Of a stretch of 36,668 bases of DNA, positions 8,270-17,054 are shown piece after piece. The notes below the pieces were generated by a model. That model was not told where the DNA came from. It made no database searches and saw only the letters and a program-made list of their open reading frames with translations. The position numbers were made by a program, and so were the translations under genes. Each line of letters begins with the position of its first letter. Within the stretch, counting starts at the first letter, position 1. This DNA is from Acidimicrobiia bacterium (GTDB lineage Bacteria > Actinomycetota > Acidimicrobiia > Spongiisociales > ZC4RG35), in assembly GCA_029240695.1 (NCBI GenBank), contig JARDZU010000003.1, positions 1-36,668 of the forward strand. The letters run 5' to 3'.

Positions 8270-10495
8270 TCATTCGAGAGCGATGTCCTGTGGGCGAATG
8301 GGCACCCGATTGAGCTCCTTCCCCGAGGCGGCTCGAATCGCAGCGGCGACCGCCGCCGTCGAGGAGATGGTCGGCGGCTCTCCCACGCCCTTCGCCCCGA
8401 AGGGGCCCCACGATCCCTCCCTTTCGATCAACAGGGCCTCGACGTCGGGTGCGTCCAGGATGGTGGGGAGCAGGTAGTCGGTGAATGTCGGATTGAGAAT
8501 GACACCATCCTTCATCACCAGCTCCTCCATCACGGCCAGACCCACCCCCTGGAGGATGCCGCCTTCGATCTGACCTCGCACCGACTGCGGGTTCAGGGCG
8601 AGACCAACGTCTTGCGCAGTGTCGACACGGACCACCTTGACCAGGCCCAGCTCGGTGTCGACGTCGACCACCGCCCGATGGCCGGCCACGGCGAAGTCGG
8701 CGTGTATCACGCCTTGACCGTTCTCGTCTGGGCCGGTCGTGGGCGGGTGCCGGAAGGTGACTGTCTCTTCCCAGTCTTCCTCAGCGAGGACCGACCAGGA
8801 GACCACTAGCTCATCGCCCTTCCAGACCCCGTCATCGTCGAGTTCCTCACCTTCGTGTCTGTCCAGGACCCTCTGCCGGAGCTTTACCGAGGCCTCGAGA
8901 GTGGCCCCACCGGAGAGCTGGGTCTGCCTAGAAGCCGAGGTGGAGCCGGCTGAGTCGATCTTCGATGTGTCCACGTGGTTCACGTCGACGCGGGAGATCC
9001 CCAGCGCGCTGCGGACTATCTGAGCCAGGACGGTGACCAGGCCCTGCCCGACTTCTATCGCGGCGGTTTCGACGACCGCACCATCAGGAGTAAGGCGAAC
9101 CCTTGCCTGGGCGTAGTCATCGGATCCCTCGGAGAAGCCGAGGTTCTTGAGACCGAGGGCATATCCCACCCCTCTCCGAACGTGATGTGGCTCGGTGGTG
9201 AGACCCGAGCCTCCGGGAAGCTCGCTGTGATGCGCCATCGTTGCCGGTTCCGGAAGAGGCATTGCCTGCAGACTCCGTATCACCTCGATCGTGGGAAGCG
9301 GGGTCTCGATCACCTGCCCGGTGGTCGGCATCGGGTCGCCGGTGCCGAGAGCATTCAGCTCGCGCAGATCGAGCGGGTCCATTTCGAGGGCCGCGGCGAG
9401 CCGGTCCATTTGTGCTTCGTAGGCAAAGCAGACCTGTACCGCTCCAAATCCCCTCATCGCCCCACAAGGCGGGTTGTTGGTGCGGGCTCCCACCCCGTCG
9501 ACTGCGACCGAGTCGCTCCGATATGGCCCGACTGCGAAATAGCACGCGTTGGCCAGAACGGCGGATGTTGTCGAGGCGTAGGCCCCACCATCGATCATCA
9601 CCCGCGCTTCGACGCGGACTAGACGTCCGTCCTCATCGGACTCGTGGCGGTAGCGGAGCCACGCCGGATGGCGGTGGACATGCCCGGTGAACGACTCCGA
9701 GCGGTGATAGACCATCTTGACCGGCCGCCCGGTGTGGAGGGCCAGCATGCAGAGATGGATGTGCAGGTTGACGTCTTCTCTGGCCCCGAAGGCGCCACCG
9801 ATCCCCGTCGGGTGGGCTCGCACCTGATCCGGTCGGAGACCGAGGCTGGCCACCACTTGCTCTTGATCGACGTGCACGTATTGGCTCGTCGCGTATAGAT
9901 CGACACCACCCTGGCCGTCCGGGATGGCGAGACCGGCCTCGGTCCCCAGCGGCGCCTGATCCTGCATCCCGACCTCGTACTCACCTTCGACCACGACGGA
10001 CCCGTGCAAGCCCTGGTCTCCGCGACGGATGCTCAGCCGGCGAAACACCTCGTCACGGTCGTCGGCCTCTTCGGGGTCGGTCCGCGCGTCGAGCTCTTCG
10101 TAGCGAACCTCGACCGCAGCCGCCGCCCTCCTGGCGGTGTCGTCGTCCTCGGCGGCTACCACTGCCACCGGCTCTCCCCAGAACTTGACCTCGTCGCCGG
10201 CCAGAACCGGCTGGTCGGCGTGCTCCAATCCAAACGTAGCCCTCCCCGGGACATCGGCTGCCGTGAGACACGCGTGCACACCGCCGATTGCCAGCGCCGG
10301 GCCCAGGTCGATCGAGACGACGCGTGCCCGGGCGTGGGGGCTACGGACCGTGGCCGCCCAGAGCATCCCCTCGGCTCTCAAGTCCTGGGCGTATTCGAAC
10401 TCGCCACGGAGCTTGGGCACGCCATCGGGACGGAGCGGGGAATCCCGGATCACACCACGCGGCACTCCGACGCGGCGTCCCGTCCTAGTGCTCAT
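8270..10495 (-). CDS. pucD: Xanthine dehydrogenase, molybdopterin-binding subunit (PucD/XdhA-type)
   Basis: DSPLRPDGVPKLRGEFEYAQD, GGAFGAREDVNLHIH, AMRGFGAVQVCFAYE, IEVGQGL, GAKGVGEPP. Start taken as 10495 (MSTRTGRR), overlapping the Fe-S gene by ~11 bp. Confidence 0.9.
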   Translation of the reverse strand: MSTRTGRRVGVPRGVIRDSPLRPDGVPKLRGEFEYAQDLRAEGMLWAATVRSPHARARVVSIDLGPALAIGGVHACLTAADVPGRATFGLEHADQPVLAGDEVKFWGEPVAVVAAEDDDTARRAAAAVEVRYEELDARTDPEEADDRDEVFRRLSIRRGDQGLHGSVVVEGEYEVGMQDQAPLGTEAGLAIPDGQGGVDLYATSQYVHVDQEQVVASLGLRPDQVRAHPTGIGGAFGAREDVNLHIHLCMLALHTGRPVKMVYHRSESFTGHVHRHPAWLRYRHESDEDGRLVRVEARVMIDGGAYASTTSAVLANACYFAVGPYRSDSVAVDGVGARTNNPPCGAMRGFGAVQVCFAYEAQMDRLAAALEMDPLDLRELNALGTGDPMPTTGQVIETPLPTIEVIRSLQAMPLPEPATMAHHSELPGGSGLTTEPHHVRRGVGYALGLKNLGFSEGSDDYAQARVRLTPDGAVVETAAIEVGQGLVTVLAQIVRSALGISRVDVNHVDTSKIDSAGSTSASRQTQLSGGATLEASVKLRQRVLDRHEGEELDDDGVWKGDELVVSWSVLAEEDWEETVTFRHPPTTGPDENGQGVIHADFAVAGHRAVVDVDTELGLVKVVRVDTAQDVGLALNPQSVRGQIEGGILQGVGLAVMEELVMKDGVILNPTFTDYLLPTILDAPDVEALLIEREGSWGPFGAKGVGEPPTISSTAAVAAAIRAASGKELNRVPIRPQDIALE

Positions 10496-10958
10496 CAGTC
10501 GCCCCCACTCCCTCCAGGGCGCGGATGATGGCGCCGTACCCGGTGCACCGGCAGATGTTCCCGGCCAGGGCGTCTTTGATCTCGTTACTGCTCGGATGAG
10601 CGTTCCGGGCAAACAGGTCGACCGCGGCCACGACGATGCCCGGTGTGCAGAAGCCACATTGGACGGCTCCAGCGTGGTGCATCGCCTCCTGGACAGGGTG
10701 CAGGCCGTCGTCGGGGCTGACCCCTTCGACCGTGGTCACCGACGAACCGGCGGCATCCGCCGCCATCACCAGGCAGGAGCAGACCAGCTCTCCGTCGAGG
10801 ATGACGCTGCACGATCCACATTCTCCCTGCTCACAGGCATTCTTTGAGCCGGGCAGGCCGAGCTCGTCCCGCAGGAGATCGAGGAGGCTGCCGGGGTTGG
10901 TGACCCGGGCCGTGACCGGTACTCCGTTTACCGTCAGCTCGACGATCACGAGAGACAC
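10485..10958 (-). CDS. pucE: Xanthine dehydrogenase 2Fe-2S subunit
   Basis: CEQGECGSCSVILDG...CSCL...CGFCTPG...CRCTGYG. Confidence 0.93.
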   Translation of the reverse strand: MSLVIVELTVNGVPVTARVTNPGSLLDLLRDELGLPGSKNACEQGECGSCSVILDGELVCSCLVMAADAAGSSVTTVEGVSPDDGLHPVQEAMHHAGAVQCGFCTPGIVVAAVDLFARNAHPSSNEIKDALAGNICRCTGYGAIIRALEGVGATDEH

Positions 10959-11740
10959 CTCTCCAGGAGACGTCTGGCCAGGACGCCTGCCCCGTGACGC
11001 CGGTACTCCTCAGTCGACCGGTGATCGGTTATCGGCCGCACTTCTTCGCTGACGAGCCGCTGGAACTCGACCAGATCACCCGCGCTCGGATGGCCGATCG
11101 ACGAGATCATGTTCTCGGCTCCGGTAGCCCTGATGGGGGTGGGGGCCACTGACCCGAGGGCTACCGTGGTCTTGCCGTCGTCGGCCCGGGTGACCACAGC
11201 GCACACAGTGGCTATGACCATGGCGTTTCGGATCCCGATCTTGCCGAAGCATTGCCGCTCGGGCAGGCCGGCGGGCAGGTGGACCGCCATGATCAACTCG
11301 TCTGGCCGTCGGGCCGTCTCCTTGACACCGGTGAAGAACTCCTGCCAGGTCAGCGTTCGCTGTGACGCTGTCGAAGCGAGCTCGATGGAGGCGCCGACCG
11401 CGGCCAGGAACGGATGCCCGTCGCCGGCAGGGCTCGCAGTCCCCAGATTCCCGCCGATCGTCCCGGCATTCCGGATCTGTGGTGAGCCCACGGTGCGCGC
11501 CGCTTCGGCCAAGGCCTTGGGGCCATGGGTCTCGATCCGGCGCCATGTGACGCCTGCCCCGATCCGTTGGCCGTCCCACTCCTTCAGCTCGGCGAGCCGG
11601 CGCAGCCCGATGACACGCTCGGGGCGGATGTGGCCGAAGTTGACCTCGACCATGAGATCGGTTCCCCCGGCCAGTGGGATCGCTCCGTCGCCCAGTCCGG
11701 CGAGGGCCTCATCGATCGAGTTCGGGTGCACGATCTCCAC
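10946..11740 (-). CDS. pucC: Xanthine dehydrogenase FAD-binding subunit
   Basis: AIPLAGGTDLMVEVN, RNAGTIGGNLGTASPAGDGHPFLAAVGA (FAD/CO-DH flavoprotein family). Confidence 0.92.
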   Translation of the reverse strand: MEIVHPNSIDEALAGLGDGAIPLAGGTDLMVEVNFGHIRPERVIGLRRLAELKEWDGQRIGAGVTWRRIETHGPKALAEAARTVGSPQIRNAGTIGGNLGTASPAGDGHPFLAAVGASIELASTASQRTLTWQEFFTGVKETARRPDELIMAVHLPAGLPERQCFGKIGIRNAMVIATVCAVVTRADDGKTTVALGSVAPTPIRATGAENMISSIGHPSAGDLVEFQRLVSEEVRPITDHRSTEEYRRHGAGVLARRLLERCLS

Positions 11741-11768
11741 TGGCGGGCAAAGCTAGTGCCGGTTTCCG

Positions 11769-13124
11769 TTACACAAGTGTCGCGGCAAGCCGGTTGTGCT
11801 CTCTGACCAGAGACGCGGTGTCGACGCCGATCAATTGGCCGCTCTCGATGACCTTCCTTCCGCCGACCCAGGAGTGATCGACCGTCACCGGGGCGCACAT
11901 CACCACCGCCGCCACCGGATCGTGGAGCGCGCCGGCAAAGTCGACCCGGTTCAGGTCATAGGCAATGAAGTCGGCGCACATCCCGGGGGCAAGTCTCCCG
12001 ATGTCGTCACGGCCGAGCACCCCCGCCCCACCTACGGTGGCCAGACCGAGCGCCTGCCGCGCCGTCATCTGCGGCCCCTCGCCGATGCCCGGCGAGACAC
12101 CGAGACGATTGAGCAGGAGCGCCTGTCGGACCTCCCCCATCATGTGCGAGGCGTCGTTCGAAGCCGAGCCGTCGACACCGAGACCCACCCCGACACCCGC
12201 CTCCAGATACCGCGAGACCGGGGCCAGCCCGGAGGCGAGACGCATGTTCGAGGTCGGGCAATGGGCGACACCTGTCCCGGAATGACCCATCCGTCTCACT
12301 TCGTCCTCGGCCACGTGCACGGCATGGGCGTACCAGACATCCGGACCGGCCCAGCCAAGGTCCTCCATGTACTCCACCGGACGACGACCGAACCGGCCAA
12401 GGCAGAATTCCTCCTCATCGGCCGTCTCGGCGAGATGGGTGTGCATGGCGACTTCCAGATCGCGTGCCAATTCGGCGGTCTCTTCCATCAGATCGGTGGT
12501 CACGCTGAACGGGGAGCATGGGGCGAGGACGACCTGCGTCATCGACCCGGGGGACGGGTCGTGGAAGAGGTCGACCACCCGCCGGGAGTCTTCGAGGATC
12601 ACATCATTGGTCTCGACGACAGAATCCGGCGGCAGCCCGCCCTCCGACCGGCCGAGGCTCATCGACCCGCGCGAGACATGAAATCGAACTCCTACCGGGG
12701 CGGCGCCTTCGATTTGATCGTCGACCCGCGAGCCGTTCGGCCACAGATAGTGATGGTCGAAGGCGGTGGTGCAGCCGCTCAACGCGAGCTCGGCGAGACC
12801 AAGACGGGTGGAGACCCGCACATGATCCGGCGTCATCCCCGCCCAGATCGGATAAAGCGTGAGAAGCCAATCGAACAAACCCGCATCCTGGGCACCCGGC
12901 ACTACCCGTGTGAGCGTCTGATAGAGGTGATGATGGGTGTTGACCAATCCGGGGAGGACGACATGGCCGCTGAGGTCGACCATCTCGTCGGCCTCTTCGG
13001 GCAGCTCGGCCGTACGGGCAACCTGCTCGATCCAACCGTCGCGTGCGAACAGACCCCCGTCCTCGATCTCCTCGCCGCCCATGGTGACCAGCACTTCGGC
13101 ATGACGGACGAGCAGGGTTCCCAT
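11769..13124 (-). CDS. Amidohydrolase, 8-oxoguanine deaminase-like
   Basis: VLPGLVNTHHHLYQTLTR, GCTTAFDHHYLWP, HTHLAET, AHAVHV, AHCPTSNMRLASG, GLGVDGSASND; context with xdh and uricase genes. Confidence 0.8.
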   Translation of the reverse strand: MGTLLVRHAEVLVTMGGEEIEDGGLFARDGWIEQVARTAELPEEADEMVDLSGHVVLPGLVNTHHHLYQTLTRVVPGAQDAGLFDWLLTLYPIWAGMTPDHVRVSTRLGLAELALSGCTTAFDHHYLWPNGSRVDDQIEGAAPVGVRFHVSRGSMSLGRSEGGLPPDSVVETNDVILEDSRRVVDLFHDPSPGSMTQVVLAPCSPFSVTTDLMEETAELARDLEVAMHTHLAETADEEEFCLGRFGRRPVEYMEDLGWAGPDVWYAHAVHVAEDEVRRMGHSGTGVAHCPTSNMRLASGLAPVSRYLEAGVGVGLGVDGSASNDASHMMGEVRQALLLNRLGVSPGIGEGPQMTARQALGLATVGGAGVLGRDDIGRLAPGMCADFIAYDLNRVDFAGALHDPVAAVVMCAPVTVDHSWVGGRKVIESGQLIGVDTASLVREHNRLAATLV

Positions 13125-13162
13125 CGGCACCAAAGCTAACTGCTGTCTTAGAGTCGCCCGCC

Positions 13163-14488
13163 ATGACTCTGCGCGATGACTCGATGACTCGCTGGGGTGA
13201 ACGTCTCGGGGCGGTGGCGACCCGTCTCGGCACCGACTTCCCGGGCGAAAGCCCCGAACGCCAGCCGGTGCACACCGTGTATGGCGGCGCCCATCTCTTC
13301 TCGGCCAACACAGCGGAACGCTTGGGCGAGTTGTCCCTGGCCGCCCTCGATCGTTGGGCTCCCGCCCCCGAGGACCTGGCTTCCATTCTCGGCCTCCCCG
13401 AATCGCAGGCCGGGCCAGTTCACGATCTCGTGGCCGAGAAATTGAGAAGGGAGCCGGTGGAGGACTTCCGCATCGATTTCGAGGATGGCTACGGGCATCG
13501 GCCCGATGACGAGGAGGACGGGCACGCCCGATCGGCTGCCACCGAGCTAGCCGGTGGCATGACGGCCGGGACGCTCCCTCCCTTCACCGGGATCCGGGTC
13601 AAGTCGCTCTCCGGTGAGCTGCACCGGCGCGCCTTGCGCACCCTCGATCTGTTCGTCACCACAGTCGTGGAGAAGGGGGGGCATCTCCCACCCGGCTTCA
13701 CCGTGACCCTCCCCAAGATCCAGGATGTCGAGCAGGTCCTAGTGCTCGGCGAGGCCCTCGCCGAGCTGGAGCAAGATCTGGGCATCGACCCCATCCCGGT
13801 GGAGCTCATGGTCGAGACTCCGCAGACAGTCATCGACCGGGACGGGACCTCAGGGGTTCGCAAATTCGTCGACGCCGGGCAGGGCCGCGTGCGTGGCGCC
13901 CATTTCGGGACCTACGACTACACGGCATCGCTCACCATCACTGCTGCCTATCAGACGATGACGCATCCGGCCTGTGATTTCGCCCGACACGCATTGCAGG
14001 TGAGCCTGGCTGGGACCGGGGTCTGGATCTCCGACGGGGCGACCAACGTGATGCCGGTGGCACCGCATCGTGGCGAGGAGTTGACCTCGAGCCAGGAAGA
14101 GGAGAACCGCAAGACCGTCCACGATGCGATGCGGCTCCACTACGAGCACATCAGAAATTCGCTGATCCACGCCTATTACCAGGGGTGGGACCTCCATCCT
14201 GCCCAGTTCCCGACTCGCTATGCCGCCGTCTACGCCTTCTTTCTCGAGGGTCTGGACCAGGCCGGCGAGCGGCTCTCCAACTTCGTCGAATCGGCGGCCA
14301 AGGCCACCCTCGTCGGTGAGGTGTTCGACGACGCTGCGACCGGCCAGGGTCTCCTCAACTTCTTCCTACGAGCTATCAACTGCGGTGCGATCGACGAGAG
14401 GGAGGCCACCACACGCAGCGGCCTCACGCTCGATGAGATCCAGACCCGCTCCTTCCTCGCCATCCTGGAGAGCCGGACCGCTGGATAG
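13163..14488 (+). CDS. HpcH/HpaI (CitE-like) aldolase family protein (DUF6986-like), possible C-C lyase/synthase
   Basis: DFRIDFEDGYGHRPDDEED, GIRVKSLSGE, VTLPKIQDVEQV, PVELMVETPQTVID, GAHFGTYDYTASL; inserted between the two minus-strand purine operons. Confidence 0.75.
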   Translation: MTLRDDSMTRWGERLGAVATRLGTDFPGESPERQPVHTVYGGAHLFSANTAERLGELSLAALDRWAPAPEDLASILGLPESQAGPVHDLVAEKLRREPVEDFRIDFEDGYGHRPDDEEDGHARSAATELAGGMTAGTLPPFTGIRVKSLSGELHRRALRTLDLFVTTVVEKGGHLPPGFTVTLPKIQDVEQVLVLGEALAELEQDLGIDPIPVELMVETPQTVIDRDGTSGVRKFVDAGQGRVRGAHFGTYDYTASLTITAAYQTMTHPACDFARHALQVSLAGTGVWISDGATNVMPVAPHRGEELTSSQEEENRKTVHDAMRLHYEHIRNSLIHAYYQGWDLHPAQFPTRYAAVYAFFLEGLDQAGERLSNFVESAAKATLVGEVFDDAATGQGLLNFFLRAINCGAIDEREATTRSGLTLDEIQTRSFLAILESRTAG

Positions 14489-14491
14489 ATC

Positions 14492-15307
14492 TCAGCGCGA
14501 GACGATGAAACCGATATCGCCGTAGGGCTGGCTGACCGGCTGGAAGACCGTGTGCTCGTCCTCGATCCCGAATCTGGACAGGTCGTAGCTCAGGTGATGC
14601 TGATTGGGGAGTCGAAAGTCGACCTCCTCGATCTCTGGAATCGCTCCCAGCAAGGCCTCTGCCATCATCCATCCCTGGTGTTGTACGGACTCCGAGTGTT
14701 CGCCCATGAAACTCTCGATCATGGCTTCACGCGCCGTCTCCCAGGTGGCCGTGGTGTCGGCCGGGGTGGCTGAATATCGCCACACCGCCTTCACAGACGT
14801 GGCCAGGATCCGCTCGTCGGTCTCGGGAAGCAAGGTGAACTCGTCCCGGGGGAAACCGGCGAAGGCCGAACCCGTGGTCTTGAGGACCACCAATCCGTCC
14901 ACTCCGGCCCACACCCCAGCATTGGTCCCGGCGACCACCCGGCCCAACCGTCGCTCTGAGCCTCCACCGACGAAGCCCGACGGGCCCCTCCGGTTCCAGA
15001 TGAGCTGGGATACAGAGACGTCCGCTGCGCTGATGCCTTCACGCTCCAGGAAGCGGTCACAGAGGACAGCAGCGAACGCCTCCAGGTCTCGATTGAGATG
15101 CTCCTGAGCCAGGCCGTAGACGGTGTTCTTCATGGTGTCGGTAGGCAGAACGCCCCTGTTGTCACCTCGGACATGGGCCGCCTCGACGTCACCCTGGAGC
15201 AGCACCTGGACCGTCAAGTCCAGAAAATCGTCACCCGACTCGGTGCGGAGGATCTTCGACACCCGAACATCGGACTTGCCCCATCGGTTCTCGCCGAGCC
15301 GAGCCAT
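14492..15307 (-). CDS. Urate oxidase (uricase)
   Basis: NRWGKSDVRVSKI, DNRGVLPTDTMKNTVYGLA, PNQHHLSYDLS, uricase C-terminus PYGDIGFIVSR. Confidence 0.95.
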   Translation of the reverse strand: MARLGENRWGKSDVRVSKILRTESGDDFLDLTVQVLLQGDVEAAHVRGDNRGVLPTDTMKNTVYGLAQEHLNRDLEAFAAVLCDRFLEREGISAADVSVSQLIWNRRGPSGFVGGGSERRLGRVVAGTNAGVWAGVDGLVVLKTTGSAFAGFPRDEFTLLPETDERILATSVKAVWRYSATPADTTATWETAREAMIESFMGEHSESVQHQGWMMAEALLGAIPEIEEVDFRLPNQHHLSYDLSRFGIEDEHTVFQPVSQPYGDIGFIVSR

Positions 15308-15624
15308 CAGCTACCCCGGTAGGTCGTGTACCCGTAGCTGCTGAGCAAAAGCGGGACGTGATAGTGGTCCGGGGCATCGTCGAGGTCGACGATGACGTGC
15401 ACCTCGGGGAAGAAAGGATTGCCGGCATCACCCGTGGCAAAAACGAGACGGTAGATGCCGGCGCCCAAGGCGACGCCGAGTGCGGCGACGCGCCCATCGT
15501 CATCTGTCGTTCCTTCGCTGACGTGCTGCCAGCCAGCGTCCGATGAACGCTCCAGCGTCACCTTCACCCCGGACGCGGGCTGACCGGACTCTGTGTCGAG
15601 AACGTGTGTGCTGAGGCCGGTCAT
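15307..15624 (-). CDS. hiuH: 5-hydroxyisourate hydrolase (transthyretin-like)
   Basis: LSTHVLDTESGQPASGVKV, YHVPLLLSSYGYTTYRGS C-terminal tetrapeptide YRGS. Confidence 0.96.
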   Translation of the reverse strand: MTGLSTHVLDTESGQPASGVKVTLERSSDAGWQHVSEGTTDDDGRVAALGVALGAGIYRLVFATGDAGNPFFPEVHVIVDLDDAPDHYHVPLLLSSYGYTTYRGS

Positions 15625-17054
15625 CGGGCGTCTCCAAGGCAGAGCATGCGACGCAGTCTGGTCTCCGTGATCGCCCGTTGCTCCGCGGCTGCGTTGGCCA
15701 TCTCTTCGTCTCGCGTGTTGCCGAGTCGGCTGCGGGCGATGTCGAGCATCTCCTGAGCGGTCTTCCCGGAGGCATAGATGATGTAGGTGAAACCGTGGGT
15801 GGATTCGTACTCCTTGTTCGCCTCAGCCAACGCGGTCAGCAACGACCCTTCTGCATCGGCGGTGCCACTCTGCTCGCGATCCGCCTCGTGGTCTCCCCTC
15901 TCGCCGATTCGGGGGTGACCGGCGAAGGCCTCGAGCCAGTCGCTCTCATCCAGCGCATCGAAGGCGACGCCCGCTGCGGCCAGCACGGCATCGCCGTCAG
16001 CGAATGGCCGGTTCGCGATCATCCGGTCCACCCAGTTCGTGGAAGCGCAGGCGGTCTGGAAGAAGCGCCGCCCTTCCTCGTCGAACAGTGCGTTCAGGTA
16101 TGTGAGCCGAAGCTTCTCGGCTCCATCAGGGTCGGGCCGGCCCCTGACACGGAGACGTGCCACCCCGCCGTCGGGATGGATGTCTAGACGGACGAAGCGG
16201 GCTCGAGCAGGGCGATCGAGTATCAAGAGATTGACTGCGTCCGGCTTCGCCTCGGCCCGGTCGACCACCACCTCCCAGGTCTGGCCGTCATTCGAGACCT
16301 GGACCGAGACCCAGCCAGGTGCGTTTCCCTTGAAATGCCGGGTGTCGACCTCGAGGGAGTCGACTGCTCCGGGCAATCCGAGGCGGAAGACGGCCCAGTC
16401 GTTGCCCGGCCCGCGTCGACGCTTGGTCTCCCAGCCGTCCCACATCCCAGCCGGCTCGGTGGGCCGGAGGAGATTGGAGGGTGGTGAGTAGTGGACATCG
16501 GAGGCATCGAGGGCCTCGCCACCGACAACGGACGAAGCCAGGTCGATACCCCCGTCGTCGAGGCACACCTCATGTCGGGCAGGTATCGGGTCGCCGTCGA
16601 GGCGCAGGCGCGCCACCCCTCCGTCGGGGAAGATGTTGAGACGAATATGGGTGACCCGATGCGGGTCGTCGACCTCGAAGCTCGAGGTGGTGTCACCGGA
16701 GAGGGAGGTACGGGGGATGATCTGGACCCAGTCGGCCGCCTCGATTCGCTCGTCCCCACCCACGCCGCAGGCCTCCAACGAGAAGGATTCGGGGTAATTG
16801 CCGGTGAAATAGGAGGTGTCGACCGTCACCGAACGGACTCGCCCCGCCACTCCGAGGGCGAGAACACACCAGTCGTGGCCCGGCTCGCGACGTCTCCGGG
16901 TCTCCCAACCGTCCATCCATTTCCCCCGTTCGGTGTAGAGGTCCTCCTTCCACACCGGATTTGCCGTTTGCAGGAGATTGCGCGCTTCGGCGAAGAACTC
17001 GTCGTTGCAGGCAACCACCCGCCCGCCAACTGCCTCAGATATCAGATCGGTCAT
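15621..17054 (-). CDS. alc-uraD: Bifunctional fusion: allantoicase (N-terminal, two repeats) + OHCU decarboxylase (UraD, C-terminal)
   Basis: Two DGWET(R/K)RRR.PG.DW...F.GN repeats and (L/I)(N/H)..PDGGVARLR (allantoicase), then LTYLNALFDEEGRRFF..CAS..WVDRM..RPF...AGHPRIGE...EYESTHGFTYIIYASGKTAQEML (OHCU decarboxylase) in one uninterrupted ORF. Confidence 0.92.
   Translation of the reverse strand: MTDLISEAVGGRVVACNDEFFAEARNLLQTANPVWKEDLYTERGKWMDGWETRRRREPGHDWCVLALGVAGRVRSVTVDTSYFTGNYPESFSLEACGVGGDERIEAADWVQIIPRTSLSGDTTSSFEVDDPHRVTHIRLNIFPDGGVARLRLDGDPIPARHEVCLDDGGIDLASSVVGGEALDASDVHYSPPSNLLRPTEPAGMWDGWETKRRRGPGNDWAVFRLGLPGAVDSLEVDTRHFKGNAPGWVSVQVSNDGQTWEVVVDRAEAKPDAVNLLILDRPARARFVRLDIHPDGGVARLRVRGRPDPDGAEKLRLTYLNALFDEEGRRFFQTACASTNWVDRMIANRPFADGDAVLAAAGVAFDALDESDWLEAFAGHPRIGERGDHEADREQSGTADAEGSLLTALAEANKEYESTHGFTYIIYASGKTAQEMLDIARSRLGNTRDEEMANAAAEQRAITETRLRRMLCLGDAR

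Noticed and set aside
11796-13139. 447-aa plus-strand ORF opposite the 8-oxoguanine-deaminase-like gene
   Set aside because: Shadow ORF of a high-GC coding region; the antisense protein has no recognisable motif while the minus-strand product has full amidohydrolase motifs.
15621-17054. Tandem repeat-like similarity within the allantoicase region
   Set aside because: Explained by the known two-repeat architecture of allantoicases, not a novel repeat.
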